A stretch of DNA of 64,000 bases from Nageia nagi. Its lineage: Eukaryota > Pinophyta. The translations under genes and the position numbers were made by a program. Of this stretch, positions 42,281 through 54,500 are shown in pieces (the first letter of the stretch is position 1; each line of letters opens with the position of its first letter). Location: NCBI GenBank assembly GCA_050084985.1, contig JBITNC010000001.1, positions 121,520,001 to 121,584,000 of the forward strand, written 5' to 3'. A model generated the notes under the pieces. It was not told the origin of the DNA, searched no databases, and saw only the letters and a program-made list of their open reading frames with translations.

Positions 42281-42687
42281 TGTTATGATGGTACAAATAT
42301 GAAAAGGGAAATATTGTAGAAATGAAATGAATATTGATTTGAAATAGAAAAATGACAACTATCTATGGGAAATAATAGAGCATGCATTGGTAAATAGAAT
42401 ACGAAATAGCATCAATAAGTAGATAAAGATAGGATTTTATTGAATAGTAACAGAATCATAGGTCGCTTCAAGGGGGCTACCTCCTTACAACTCCAAAGGT
42501 GAAAATAATGTTCAAGATCCATTTTCCACACACTTCTATCTGTTTATATTAACTAACCCTAACCTTAACAATAATGCAAAATTGGGCCCCACCCTTATAA
42601 TCATAATATTATGGTTTACAATATAAGCCAACAATTTAATAAAATACTAATACTAACACTAAAATGTTAGGATGTGGGATCCTAACA
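42281..42687 (-). repeat. 3' LTR of the gypsy element
   Basis: On the minus strand it starts TGTTAGGATCC and ends CATAACA. Its 5' tip is a perfect 9-bp inverted repeat around a 5-base loop (tgttaggat/atcctaaca). A TATA-like 'ttaatataaac' is present. Confidence 0.9.
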
Positions 42688-42700
42688 TGCCACCCCTCTT
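42688..42700 (-). promoter_or_regulatory. Polypurine tract of the gypsy element
   Basis: The minus strand reads AAGAGGGGTGGCA directly before the TG of the 3' LTR. Confidence 0.75.
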
Positions 42701-42862
42701 GGGATGAAACTTTGTCCTCAAATCTTGAAGTGTGGAAACTATTGGTGTAGCTGATGAAGGATTTCCCATGTTGTATCTTGTGGTGCCATGCCTTGCCATT
42801 GCACAAGGACTTTTGTGATGGAGTGATTACAAAGCTATCATGAATGTTAATCTAGATTTACC

Positions 42863-43880
42863 CTAGGTACAACTACCATTAATCCATCCTTTGCCAACTC
42901 TAGTAATTATGTCTGAACTCGAACCTCTGATCCAACCACTTTCTTGAGATAAGAGACATGAAACATTGGATGAATTAGGAAGCTCTAATTTGTATGCAGC
43001 TGGGCTAATGCTATGTAACATCTTGTAAGGACCATAAAACTTTAGGGCCAATTATTTAGGGCCTTTTATTTTTTAGGATTTCTAGCGATAGGGTTGCAGC
43101 CTCAGAAAGACCATGTCATCTACTTGGAACTCTCTTTTCACACATTATTGATCAACTTATTATTTCATACGATGTTGGGATATCTGAAGGTTATCCTTGA
43201 GAAAATGAAGAATATCATCCCAAGTAACTAAAGTTGAGTCAATTGCTTGAACTTTACTAGTACTTACAACATACAAGGTGACTATTGGTGGAGCTTGACC
43301 GCACACTACTTCATAGGGGGTCATCTTGCTAGTAGAATTATAAGATGTATTATACCACCACTCAACCAAGGGAAGCCATCATACCCAATGCACAAGTTAT
43401 GCTAAAGCAAAATAACATAAATATGTTTCCAAGCATTTGTTGATAATTTTATCTAACCATCAATTTATGGGTGATATGCTGAGCTCATATTTAGTTGGGT
43501 ACCTTACAGTTTAAAAAGTTCTTACCAAAAATGACTTGTAAAAGTGGGATCATGATCATTGACAATCATCTCTAGCATGCCATGTAGTTTGAAAATTATA
43601 TCCAAGAATAATTATGCCACTATCACTACTTTGTAGGGATGAGCCAATAAACCAAAATGAGAATATTTGGATAACTGATCAACCACCACTAGAATAACTA
43701 GTTTACCATGAGATTTAGGAAGGCCTTCAATGAAATCCATTTAGATATTGGTCCATGTACAGGTAGGTATGGGAAGAGGTTGAAGGAGTCCTGGAGTACC
43801 CACTGTCTCACCCTTTTATCATTGACACACATCACAAGCTACCACAAACTGCTTGATATCCAATTTCATACTTGTCTAAT
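42863..43880 (-). pseudogene. gypsy integrase remnant
   Basis: The minus strand reads ACDVCQ with YKGETVGTPGLLQPLPIP (zinc-binding end), [22 protein letters not shown] (first catalytic Asp), EMIVNDHDPTFTSHFW (second Asp block) and SAYHP (before the catalytic Glu). It then gives VEWWYNTSYNSTSKMTPYEVVCGQAPP (43160-43369) and the C-terminal ALKFYGPYKMLHSISPAAYKLELP (42863-43051). Multiple stops lie between the blocks. In an active element it would integrate the cDNA. Confidence 0.85.
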
Positions 43881-44154
43881 AGAATGATCGTGCCACTTGC
43901 TTATAAATTTTCAAAAATCCTTCATGTCTTGATGTAGGTGTAGAATGCAATTCGATAAGTATTTTTGATATACATTTTGAAGGAGATGGTAACAAAATTT
44001 AACCTTTGAATCTCAAAATACCATCATGCCATGTGTGGTGTGGTTTACTCATGGGGTCTTGAGTGATTTGTTTTAGCAATTCTTCGGTGGAGCTATCCTC
44101 TGCCCACTTTTGTTTAAATTTATCCAATCATTGAAGAATAAAAGATGAAAGAGC

Positions 44155-44640
44155 TTACAGTGCTACTTGATCTTCAAATTTTTTAGACAAGGCATCGGTA
44201 ACCATATTCTCCTTACCTTTAAGGTATACTATCTCATAATCATACCCCAGTAGTTTGGTCACCCATTTTTGTTGCTCAAGTGTAGAAATGCATTGCTTAA
44301 TGAAAAATTTCAAATTGTGATGATCTATGAGGATGATGAAATGGTGACCAATGAGATATGGTCTCCAACATTGAATTGCATGAATGATGGCAAGCATTTC
44401 TTTTTCATAAGTGGATTTACCCAAATTTTTTCCAAAGAGTGCTCTACTAGTGAATGTCAAGGGATGCCCCTTCTACATTAATACTACCCTGATTCTTACT
44501 CCACAAGCATCACTTTCTATCACAAAGGTTTTAGAAAAATCTAGCATTGCTAATATTGGGGTGGTACACATTGCCTCCTTGAGCTTAAGGAAAGCCACCT
44601 CAGCTTGAGGGGACCATTGGAATGCATTCTTTTTTCAACA
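44155..44640 (-). pseudogene. gypsy RNase H remnant
   Basis: FGKNLGKSTYEKEMLAIIHA, then IQCWRPYLIGHHFIILIDHH and LKGKENMVTDALSKKFED (44155-44460) form a gypsy RNase H with its conserved Glu (YEKE) and Asp (TDH changed to IDH; ADALS changed to TDALS). The upstream part to about 44640 is frame-shifted. Confidence 0.85.
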
Positions 44641-44699
44641 ACATGGTTAGAGGTGTTGCAATCTTGCCATAATCCTTCACAAATTTCCTATAATAGCCT

Positions 44700-45450
44700 A
44701 TCAACCCTAAGAATCCTCAAAGACTTTTCAAAGATGTAGGAATAGACCAGTTCCACATGTCAATAATCTTTTGTGGATCCACCTTAACTCCCTCTTCGAA
44801 TATAGCATGGCTTAAGTAGTCAATTTACCTCTTGTAAATGAACATTTTGATTTTTTTGCATATAGTTGGTATTCCTTCAAAATTTGTAAGGTTTGGCCAA
44901 CATGTGCCACATGTTCTTTCCATGTCTTACTATAGTTCAAGATATCATCAAAGAAAACTAAAATGAACTTCCTGAGGAATGGACAAAACACCTGATTTAT
45001 TAAACTTTGAAATGTGGATGGAGCATTTGTGAGGCTAAAAGGCATGACCAAGAACTCATAATGGCCCTCATGGGTGTGAATTGCACTTTTTGGTATATCC
45101 TCCTCCTTGAGAAGGATTTGGTGATATCCAAATCATAGGTCTAGCTTGGAAAAATATCTTGCCCCATGCAATTCATCCAATAGTTCATTAATGATCGAGA
45201 TGGAAAATTTGTCCTTGATGGTAATTTTGTTGAGGGCCTTGAAATCCACACACATATGCCAAGAACCATCTTTCTTATGAACCAATATAATTGGAGAAGA
45301 ATATGGGCTTACACTAGGTCAGATTACTCCTGCATCCAATAGTTCCTTAACTAATTTTCCAATTTCATTTTTCTGTAAACAAGGATATCGATAAGGATGA
45401 ATGTTTGGTGGTGAATTCCTAGCACCAATTGGATAGCATGATCACATGAT
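44700..45450 (-). pseudogene. gypsy reverse transcriptase remnant
   Basis: The open part 45051-44812 reads VMPFSLTNAPSTFQSLINQVF, then FFDDILNYSKTWKEHVAHV, with the FDD catalytic box intact. Upstream, in other frames, lie [36 protein letters not shown] (first catalytic Asp) and KSAIHTHEGHYEFLVMPF. Downstream, [20 protein letters not shown] is at about 44700. At least three frame breaks. Confidence 0.87.
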
Positions 45451-45710
45451 CGTTGGGGTGGTAAGCCCATTGGTTCCTTAAAAGTACTTGAATGCTTACT
45501 TAAGATGGGTTACAGATCCTTAGGCTTTATGATTTCAAATTCAATGATTGATAAAGAGTATAACTATTCTAGCATCCCTTTTCCAATTTTTTGTAGAATT
45601 GTTTCCATGTGATGTGAGCTCACAACTTATATAGATCCACCCTATAATCCCTTAAGAGTATGCTCTTGTTCATCTATTTTGAAGGTCATCCATAGCTTTG
45701 CAAAATTCCA

Positions 45711-46000
45711 TTATACGATGCCCAAGATCCTCAACCATTGGACCCCCAAAACTATATCACATCCCCCAAGTGGTAAAGCATACATGTTGCTTTTCAAAGT
45801 ATAGTGGTCCATGCTCAGTTTGACATTATGACATGTGCCTTTACATGCTATTTTGCCTCCATTACCAACCATAACCTCAAAATTATTTGTAGGGTGGATG
45901 TAACAGTCAGCAACCTTAGCCACTCATGGATTAATGAACTTATGAGTACTTCCCAAATCCAATAATATTATGAGAGGATGCTTTTTAAAAAACCCTTTGA
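45711..46000 (-). pseudogene. gypsy aspartic protease remnant
   Basis: LIILLDLGSTHKFI (usual DSGSTHNFI, with Ser changed to Leu), then a stop, then VAKVADCYIHPTNNFEVMVG, LPLGGCDIVLGVQWL and LGIV. This is the gypsy protease fold between gag and RT. The substitution next to the catalytic Asp would by itself disturb the active site. Confidence 0.82.
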
Positions 46001-46870
46001 CCTTCATAGTTTGAGTGGTGGTAATTCTTGCTAATGCATTGTAAGAGATAACTGGGGCCTCCTCATCTAGAATTTCCTCTATAGCCTCTTTGGGTGCACT
46101 CTCATATTCCTCCTCACTAGGAGCGTCAACATTAAGTAAATATAACTATTGTTATGTACAACGATGACCATGAACAAATTTCTCATCATAATTATAGCAT
46201 AAGCCCTACTTTCGATGCTCTTCCATTTCCTGCCATGTCAACTTCTTAGTTTGCATTATGCGATTTGGTGGTGGGGTACTTGTGTTATTAGAGGAATGGA
46301 AAATATTATGTGTTTTGGTGAATGGAGGTCTTGCAGTTCATCGATGAGCATTGGCTTTATCTTCAATGAGCTTTGCCAAGGTAATAGCATCCATCATAGT
46401 TTTAGGATTAAACATTTTAACCTCTGGTTTAATTTCTTCCTTTAAGCCATTGATAAAATAACTTGTGAAAAATTCATCATCTAACCCTTCTATGTGATTT
46501 GCCAATTTCTCAAACTGATTTTGGTATTCTTTGATTGTTGTAGTTTGACATAACTTGGTCAATGCCCTGTGAAATCTTCAGTCACTAGGACCAAAATGGA
46601 TCAATAATTGTTGAGTGAATTCATCCCATGAAGGAGTAGGATGCATTTTTGAGTACCACTGGTGCCATTGGAGAGCCTCATGGTCCAAATGAAAAGATTC
46701 CATGCACACCTTAAAATCCTATAAGATTTGGTTCAATGTGAAATACTGTCCAACTTTATAAATCCAGCTAGTGGAATTATCTCCATTAGATTAGGGAAAA
46801 TCCAATTTGTTTATGTGGGGAAGAATGAAACCACCTTGTTGGATCTAAAAGTTATGATGATACCCTTATG
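46001..46870 (-). pseudogene. gypsy gag remnant
   Basis: The minus strand reads HLDHEALQWHQWY, then WDEFTQQLLIHFGPSD, TTTIKEYQNQFEKLANHIEG, FTSYFINGLKEEIKPEVKMF and DAITLAKLIEDKAN. This is the retrotransposon gag family core. A zinc-knuckle-like CYNYDEKFVHGHRC follows near 46170-46210. Stops near 46600 and 46180 break it. Confidence 0.82.
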
Positions 46871-47873
46871 GATTTCCTGACTACCCTGATTGCTTTGAAC
46901 TAGATGCATTGTTGGTATGACTAAGACTTAGTTGAATACTATCACATTATTATCAAGGTTTGTATTTGTGTCTTTATTTGTCAAATTTATGCTCTAAATA
47001 TACTAGTAAGTGTATCTGCCATTTGTTGGATCATAGTTTGAAATGTCATCATGGTAGGATCAACTTGTGTTGCTATTTGGGATCTTATTTTAGGTGCCAT
47101 TTCTAAAAACTACTATTTTTGAAGTTGATATTTTTGGAAACTACTATTTTTAGAAACTGCTATTTTTAAAAAGTGCATGAAAAAGTGTATGGATGTAATA
47201 TATCAAAATGATCAGCTCAAAAAGATGATCACAATGGGCTAGGACTCCCAATGATGATTTTTGAACTCCTAGACTCTTTTTTTCTTTTACATCTATGGGT
47301 CTATCTGCTTTTGTTAAGAATTTTTGAAATAGTATAGATTTTTAGTTATTTAGCTCTGAAGTTTTTGCTACCTCTAAATGCTATTTTTGGTAGCTCTAAA
47401 AAATTGCATGTCGTACATTATACATCTTGAATCAATTTTTTTTTGTGTGAAGGAATGATTCTAAGGTAAGGATTATCTACTCTATAGGCTTGTGTAAACA
47501 CCCCTCCTATCCAACTTTCACAAGAAAAGAGGCTACAAAGATGGCTTCTATGATAAGTAACTTTCCAGTGGTACTTGTTGGTGCACTATAGTTTGCAAAT
47601 AGTCAACACAACTTCCTACCTAGTTTTTGTTTATAGCCTAGATAGTCTTTGATATACCTTTCAATACGTGGAGTCCAATTCCATGTAGGGTTTTGTCTAA
47701 GGCTTGGGTATTAGTGTAGAGTTTTTGGCACCTCACTTCACACATAACTTTATGGGCAAGTGTGCTTAGCCAAAAATGATAGATCCTCCTAGATATTTTA
47801 ACACCCCCAATACAGGGTTTCTAGCTTAGACCTCTAAGATTTTTTTTTTCTTATAGTAGAATGGCCTTGGAAA
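46871..47873 (-). other. Leader and gag N-terminus of the gypsy element
   Basis: No clear coding region. Around 47100-47175 'ctactattttt' and 'gaaactactatttttagaaactg' recur at about 25-bp steps, a small decayed repeat. Poly-T runs occur near 47840. Confidence 0.5.
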
Positions 47874-47887
47874 GAACTCTGATACTA
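47874..47887 (-). promoter_or_regulatory. Primer-binding site of the gypsy element (tRNA-Met type)
   Basis: Two bases inside the 5' LTR end, the minus strand reads TAGTATCAGAGTTC, resembling TGGTATCAGAGC(C) with two changes. Confidence 0.7.
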
Positions 47888-47889
47888 GA

Positions 47890-48298
47890 TGTTATGATGC
47901 TATAAATATGAAAAGGGAAATATTGTGAAAATAAAAATAAAATTGATTTGAAACAGGAAAATGACAACTATCTATGGGAAAAAATAGAGCATGTGTTGGT
48001 AAATAGAACACAAAATAGCATCAATAAGTAGATAAGGATAGGATTTTACTAAATAGTAACAAAATCATAGGCTACCTTGAGAAGGCTACCTCCTTACAAC
48101 TCCAAAGGTGAAAAATAATGTTCAAAATCCATTTCTCCACACACTTCTATCTATTTATATTAACTAAACCTAACCCTAATAGTAATGCAAAATCAGGCCC
48201 CACCCTTACAATCATAATATTATGGTTTACAATATAAGTCAATAATTTAATAAAATACTAATACGAATACTAAAATGTTAGGATGTGGGATCCTAACA
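47890..48298 (-). repeat. 5' LTR of the gypsy element
   Basis: 409 bp, homologous to 42281-42687 throughout, with the same 9-bp inverted repeat at its tip (48276-48298). Confidence 0.9.
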
Positions 48299-49463
48299 AT
48301 TATTGCAAAAATAAAATCTTTTATTTGATTTAAAAGAATATAAATGATAAAATAATGTGATTGGAGTTTTCATTTTTAAAATTTAATATTAACTAAGCCA
48401 TTTACAAATTATATTTAGTTTTAAACTTTGTGTAAATAAAAAATGTTGTTGGGTGATTTTTACTATGTGAAATGTAGACAGAATGATAGCGGCCAGATAA
48501 GGAATGTTTGGATTTGGAAGGGGTATCATTCTCTTGGAATTTTAAGTAAAAATTTTCTTAGGAATGGTAGCATTGCACAATAGAGTAGAAGTGTGGCAAA
48601 GAAGACACTGGTGTTTCTAAGAAACTATCTAAGTATACATTGGCAAGATGAAGAATAGCTAGGTAGTACTCCATGAACAATCCACATGGTACATATAAGG
48701 GAAGTCATTGGAAATATTTATGGAATTGATTTGATAAGGAAGGAAAACCTTCAATGCAAGACAAGGTGGTGAAACTAGTGTAAACAATTATGAGCTATAT
48801 GCTCAATGCATTTGTAGGCTAGAATGAATAGAATAGAAGCTATGATAAGTGCATCCAAAGATTACTTAGGTATGAATATTGGCCTTTAATTTTAATAAAA
48901 GACACTCTTGAGCTTTTAAAATGCTTCTAAAATAATACATATGACTTAATTTTATGGTTTGACATAATTCTTTCCTTTTTGTTTGAAAACTATGCAATTT
49001 TGTGGTAATGTAGTTCATTACATAAAATCATTTCATGCATTGAAACATCCTTACAACATTAAGAAAGTATGTTGAATAATATAGATATCGAATGTTTTAC
49101 TTATTTAATGATGTTAAAATTGTTAACATAGCAAAAATATATTTTTTTAATGATAAGCTTGTTATTTTGAGTCATTCAGAGGTGCATTCATATGTTAGAG
49201 GAATTTTTCATTTTTATATACTATTGGAAAATTTGTTGCAAATATATAGTCAATTATGATTATGCAAATAATTTTCTACATGATCAAGAGATGGTCTATA
49301 TGCAACATTTCATGATCATATATAAGGTTTTGAAGAGAGAAAGCCATACTTAGAGGTGAAAGATCAATTTTGTATCTCTTTGAATTGCACTAATGAAATT
49401 AAGTAAAACAAATTCACGAAGCATAAAGTAGGTTTTGCATAATATTCTTTATATTATTTTGAG
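48299..49463. other. No gene recognised
   Basis: AT-rich DNA on the far side of the gypsy insertion. No motif, repeat or open frame worth calling. Confidence 0.5.
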
Positions 49464-50060
49464 ATGGTGCATGTTGGAATGTATAATGCATTATTATAAG
49501 GTTTGTAATAATCCTCTTTGTAAATTCACTAATACTTAATGGTATCACTACATACCTTAATTATTTAAGTGAATATGATAATGTAACTTGCCCTACACTC
49601 CATCTCATGAGCATGCCCCTTGGTTAAAAGGGAGTAGCATGTCATGCCTTTGTACAATGGTTAAAAGGGTGATTCAAAGGGGGATTTTGGCCTATAAATA
49701 GAAGGCCCTCTCTTTGTGATCACTCACCAATTTGTGAAGCAAAGTTATCCTTTAGGATAGTGTTTAGGAGATGAAGTTAGGAGGATTGTGAGAGAGTTAT
49801 TTTTGTGAATGAAGTAAGACTTAGTTAGTGGATGTACTCCTAGTTGGAGGAACCACTTCATATCTTGAGTTACTTTGTGAGGGTGTTTATGCTTTAGAGT
49901 ACTGTTGAATATGTGAGCTTTCATATAATCTTAGGCATTTGGAAGTTTAATGTATGTGTTAGTTCCTTCAGTGCATTCCTATTTTGAAATGTAAAATAGA
50001 GTTGTTGTGCATATAGATTAAATTTATGTTTAAGAAAGAGAATTACAACTAAAATATTTG
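49464..50060 (+). promoter_or_regulatory. LTR-like region with TATA box
   Basis: A TG at 49464 begins 'tgttggaatgtat'. 'ggttaaaaggg' occurs twice (49620s and 49650s). A clear TATA box (cctataaatagaag) lies at 49691-49704, followed by 'ggccctctc'. This is the usual layout of a plant LTR. It lies directly upstream of the copia gag remains and on the same strand, but it does not resemble the sequence after the copia RNase H (55319 on), so I cannot say that it is that element's own 5' LTR. Confidence 0.45.
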
Positions 50061-50351
50061 AAGAATATTTTCTAATTATAGATCATATTTACTTCCAAAC
50101 ATTCAAGAGGTAAAATAATTTACTAATTTATTTTATAGTTGTATATTTTATTTAGAAATGAATTTTAGGAACATATTTGAAGAGAAATATTAGTTAGCTA
50201 TAGATATAAATTTATTTAAAATGAATTGCATTAGAAAATATTTGAGATGAAATATTTTATAAAATCAGATTTTAAAAAGAGTTGGAATATTATAACGAAG
50301 AAATGTTACATTAAATATTAAAAAAAAATACCTTCATAATGTGGTCATTAC

Positions 50352-51165
50352 AAATATGCAATGTTATCATTGCAATAAATTTGGGCATTTTGAGAGAGTG
50401 TGTAGGCTAAAGCAAGTTGCAAATAAAGGAAGATCAACTCACTATGGTGAAGAAGAGCATAATGGAAAACATACTTTATTCTTATCCTTGGAGAAGGTTG
50501 ATGATAAAGCTCTTAAATAGCAATGGATACATATATGGGTTGCTTAAACCTGATGACTAGAAAGCAAGAGCTTCTCTCATCCATGGACCATTCTTTCAAG
50601 TCCAACATCATAGCTAGAAATAACAAAGCTTTGAAAGTGCTTAGAAATAAATGCTTCAAGCAAATACAAGACAAGGTAATAAAAGTGTCCAAGATATTTA
50701 CTACACTCCAAATTTGAGACATGGTTTATTAAGTGTTGGTGAAATGATGGACAAAAACTATAAATTAGTTTTTGAAGATACGAAATGTGAAAATTCTGAC
50801 AAGAATCATGGGTATAAACATGTTACTATTATGCATATGAACAATAACATATTATTTCCAAATATGTTTGAAGCACTAGGAGTTAGCCTCGCAAATATGG
50901 TTATTGATAGCATGTCTTGGTTATGGTGCCTCAGATTTGGCCACTTAAATTGTACTAGTTTGAAGTTGTCTCATGATCTTATTCATGATTTTGCCAAAGA
51001 TGGATGATCCTAAGGTTGTTTGTGTAGGGTATGCTTTGGGAAATCATTCAATACATAAATTTGATAAAGGAAAAGCATATAGGGCATCATACCCACTTCA
51101 ATAGATCCAATATGATATTTATGGTCCTATGTAGACTTTTTTTATGTATATTGGCAGTGGTTTTT
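50352..51165 (+). pseudogene. copia gag knuckle, protease loss, GAG-pre-integrase and integrase start
   Basis: MQCYHCNKFGHFERVCRLKQ is an intact CCHC knuckle. After a stop at 50520 and a poorly readable stretch where the protease should be, YYTPNLRHGLLSVGEMMDKN, then LWCLRFGHLNCTSLKLSHD (zinc-binding His region) follow. HKFDKGKAYRASYPLQ and YDIYGPM (first catalytic Asp) lie at 51060-51135. The reading stops at about 51165, where unrelated sequence begins. The DSGAS protease motif was not found. Confidence 0.75.
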
Positions 51166-52775
51166 ATAGGGAACTAATAACCCTATTTACAATATGCCTT
51201 GAGATATTTAACACAATTTCATGACCTTCCAAAAAATATACTATTTACAAAAAACTTCATATTATACCTCATAACAACCTACTTCTATGAACAGATCAAG
51301 GCACTTCATCACCCTATGCCCTTCTAGGACAAAATAAATAGCAAATACATAACACACCTGAATAAGGCACTAATACACCCTTCGCCCTTATGAGCCAAAA
51401 TAAGCAACAAAAATATAGAACAACACCTAAACCTACACATCTAGCTCCTCACAAATGTATTGCTAGAGCTTATCCACCATCATGATAATATTGTTCATAC
51501 CTGCTAGGAGAGCACCATGTAAGGCTCTTATGTCCTTCAGCAGCACCCCATGAGTCACACATAACTTCTTCAGTGAACCTTTCTCAATAATTGGAGATGA
51601 AGGAGGTGTGGCTTCCTTAGAGTCCTCATAATTCTCTTTCACCACTACTCTGCTTTTCCTATGTGAAACTCATCTCCCTCCCTCTACTTATTTCTTATGT
51701 TTTCAATTCCCTCTCGATGTTCCAAACTTTGACTTCTTCAAAATTGGCATGAGGTCATCAAGGTCCCCCATCTTGCCCTACTTTTTAGCCATGAATTAGG
51801 AAATGATCAAAAAGAGCCTTTGGTGTAGATCAAAATTTATTTTTCCTTTCTAAAAAATCTCTACTGAATTCTACAATTCTTTAAAAGAAAGTATGTAACA
51901 TTGACCTATTTTTACCAATGAATGTGGTGCAAAATCACCAAATGGTATCTACACACCCACATAATCTAGGTTTCCAAGGTGAAATAATACATAATAGTTC
52001 CCACTACCTTCATCCATGGCTAGAGAAGACCTTCCCTAAGGATGTATTTCCCATCCCACTCAATTATCTTTGTGGAACTAAAAAAGTCAAGCTCATGTTA
52101 TGTGTGCTTATCCTACGTGATCTTCAATCCCTTGTATGCTAGATTGAACATCTAACAGGACTATTGGAGAGATTTTAAATGAGAAGGCTCCTACCATCGC
52201 ATACCCCTCCACCTAATTATTTACTATTTGATGAAAAACCTCAACATCAAAACCCTCAAATAATTCCAAAAAGATCTAATACCCCATCTTTTTCAACACT
52301 TCTTGGACATCATAGCTAACAAGGAGTTTTGCTAGTTTTGGATGCAAGTTCTTATGCCCCCCTATCAGATCCTTCAAGTTTGAATTCTACCATCAATACC
52401 AAGGCTCTCTATATATACTCTCTAAATTTTGAATCAGCTAGTGGTAAAACCTTGGACCATTGCCTTACTTTTAAGTATCTGAACTAGGTCTCCCACCCCT
52501 CAAACATCCAATCACCCCTATTGCATGCATCAATTTTTGGATCTCCTTCTAACTCCATCATTTTCTTCATGTGAATAATCTTAGAATATGATTTTCCAAG
52601 CACCATACCAACTTCTAGGCTAGTTATGCACTTGGGACTCCATGAGGTGACATCCTAACTCATGTGTATCTGCCACCTTTCCCCTTGCCTCATTATTGTG
52701 GTGATTTCTCCCATTTGTCACCCTAAGATTTTCAATTCAACACTATACCACCAAATTTTAAGTTTGGGTAAGAAT
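51166..52775. mobile_element. Unrecognised 1.6-kb insertion in the copia integrase
   Basis: The integrase reading breaks off after a 'GGSGFY'-like point and resumes 1.6 kb later with LMITEECVGYFLLNTRMKL (usual 'IDDYSRMxWVYFLKxKDEA'). The block between begins about 'tagggaactaat' and ends about 'taagaattact'. Its minus strand has faint protein-like blocks (CLRGGRPSSDT, IQNLESI-RALVLMVEFKLEGSD, KKLCVTHGVLLKDIRALHGALL) with many stops. No RT, transposase or LTRs were recognised, and no clear target duplication. Confidence 0.5.
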
Positions 52776-53420
52776 TACTAATTTCTTACTTTTGTTAATG
52801 ATTACTGAAGAATGTGTTGGGTATTTTTTATTAAACACAAGGATGAAGCTTTTGATTATTTTAAAGAAATCAAAAATCATGTAGAAAATTAGAGTGGAAA
52901 GAGGATAAAATATTTGAGAAGTGATAAGGGTGGAAACATTTTCTTCAATAATTTTTCTAATTTTGTAAAGACTTTGGAATTAAGATGCAACTCACAACTT
53001 CCTATACTCCATAACAAAATGGAGTAACCAAAAGGAAGAATAGAGATCTAGTCTAAATAGCAAGATGTATATTACAAAAAAAAAATTGCATAATATGTAT
53101 TAGGTTGATGCAATTAGAATAGCCATGTATATTTTGAATAGGATTTGTATGGATAATATGAATCCTTATGAAGCATGGTATGATAAGAAGCCTATAGTGA
53201 GGCATTTTAAAGTGTTTTAGTCTTTTGCATATGCTCATGTACCAGATGAGACTAGGAGGAAACTTGATATCAAGAGTGAATCTTGCATTTTTATTAGGTA
53301 TTGTGAAGAAATTAAGACATATAGGCTCTATAATACCAAAACTAGAAAGATTATTGTATCAAGAGATGTAATTTTTGAGGAAGGGGAAATTTATGGTCAA
53401 CAAAAATTATATGTAGATGA
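52776..53420 (+). pseudogene. copia integrase core, second part
   Basis: The plus strand reads GYFLLNTRMKLLIILKKSK, then in another frame KYLRSDKGGNIFFNNFSNF (second catalytic Asp) and TPQQNGV-like sequence near 53015. The region up to 53420 is heavily shifted but contains the 'RAILNR', 'PYEAW' and 'FGC' block positions in altered form. Inactive. Confidence 0.65.
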
Positions 53421-53612
53421 TGGTAATGTGTTGTTAATTCATGTGTTGATCCCAAGTGTAAAGAGTAGTGTGCAACCTAACCAAGGAAACTTTGCAAATG
53501 TGAAGATTAATATGCAACTAAACCTTCAAATTGTGCCACCAACCAACCCCTCTAATAGTCCAACATCAAGTAAGTCAAGTCCCTCTTCAAGTGAAAAATC
53601 ACATTACCAAAT

Positions 53613-54500
53613 GTGATGGGTGATGTGATGAAGGCCATGAGAGGTAAGAAGCATTTCAAAAACCATCCTCTATCTCAAGTTTTGGACCATAATTTTAATC
53701 AAAGATATACTAGAAGTCGACACCATGAAATGGATCAAATTATCCATAGACTTGAGAACATCAACATGTGTGGAGATGCAAATGAAGGTTTTATTGCTTC
53801 CCAAAAGGTGATTGGTTCATATTTTAAACCATTTTTCTATGAGAAAGCTTGTATCAATGATGTGTGGTTGAAATCTATGGAAGAGGAGATGAAATCCATT
53901 GTAAAAATTGATACTTGGGATCTTTGTGAGATTTTAAAAGGAAATGTACATGTGGGCTCAAAATGGGTCTATAAAATAAAATATAACAATGATGGTAGTA
54001 TAGAGATGCATAAGCTAAGATTGGTTTCTAAGGGATTCACCCAAAAATATGGAGTTGATTATGAAGATACTTTTGCATCAGTTATAAGGCAAGAAACAAT
54101 GAGGATGGTTCTATTATTAGTATCCCAAAAGAATTAGAATATACATCACATGTATGTTAAAAGTGCATTCTTAAATGGCTATTTGGGTGAAGAGGTATAT
54201 GTACAAAATCCCCAAGGATTTGAAGTGCAAGGAAAATAAAATCAAGTGTATAAGTTAAAGAAGGCCTTATATGGCCTTAAGAAAGCTCCTAGAGCTTGAT
54301 TCACTAGGAACAAGAGTGAGCCAATACTCTACTACAAGAAAAAATGTAATGATATCTTGTATGTATATTATTTGATTTATTTGGGAAGTAATTCCATGTT
54401 GAATGATGAGTTTAAGGCTGATATGATGATACTAGAATTTGATATGTAAGATTTAGGTCTAAGGCAATACTTTCTTGGCATGGACATCCACTAAATCCAA
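53613..54500 (+). pseudogene. copia reverse transcriptase
   Basis: An open frame of 174 codons (53613-54137) reads WLKSMEEEMKSIVKIDTWDL, then GSKWVYKIKYNNDGSIEMHK, RLVSKGFTQKYGVDYEDTFA. After a stop it goes on as YVKSAFLNGYLGEEVYVQNP (first catalytic Asp of 'DVKxAFL' replaced by Tyr) and VYKLKKALYGLKKAPRA. The YVDD box region (near 54350) reads YVYYLIYLG, so the catalytic aspartates are lost. QYFLGMDIH closes the domain. Confidence 0.85.

Larger units (their letters stand above)
42281..48298 (-). mobile_element. Structurally complete, inactive Ty3/gypsy retrotransposon, 6.0 kb
   Basis: LTRs of 407 bp (42281-42687) and 409 bp (47890-48298) flank gag, protease, RT, RNase H and integrase in the Ty3/gypsy order. 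A tRNA-Met-like primer site and a polypurine tract are next to them. Flanking pentamers are tttat (42276-42280) and attat (48299-48303), a target duplication with one mismatch. All domains contain stops. The LTRs differ at roughly 30-40 positions by eye, more than those of the copia element at 2315-12723, which suggests an older insertion. Confidence 0.9.

Noticed and set aside
42540-42575. Telomere-like words (ctaaccctaacc) in the gypsy LTR
   Set aside because: Only two or three degenerate units, present in both LTR copies, so part of the element and not interstitial telomere DNA.
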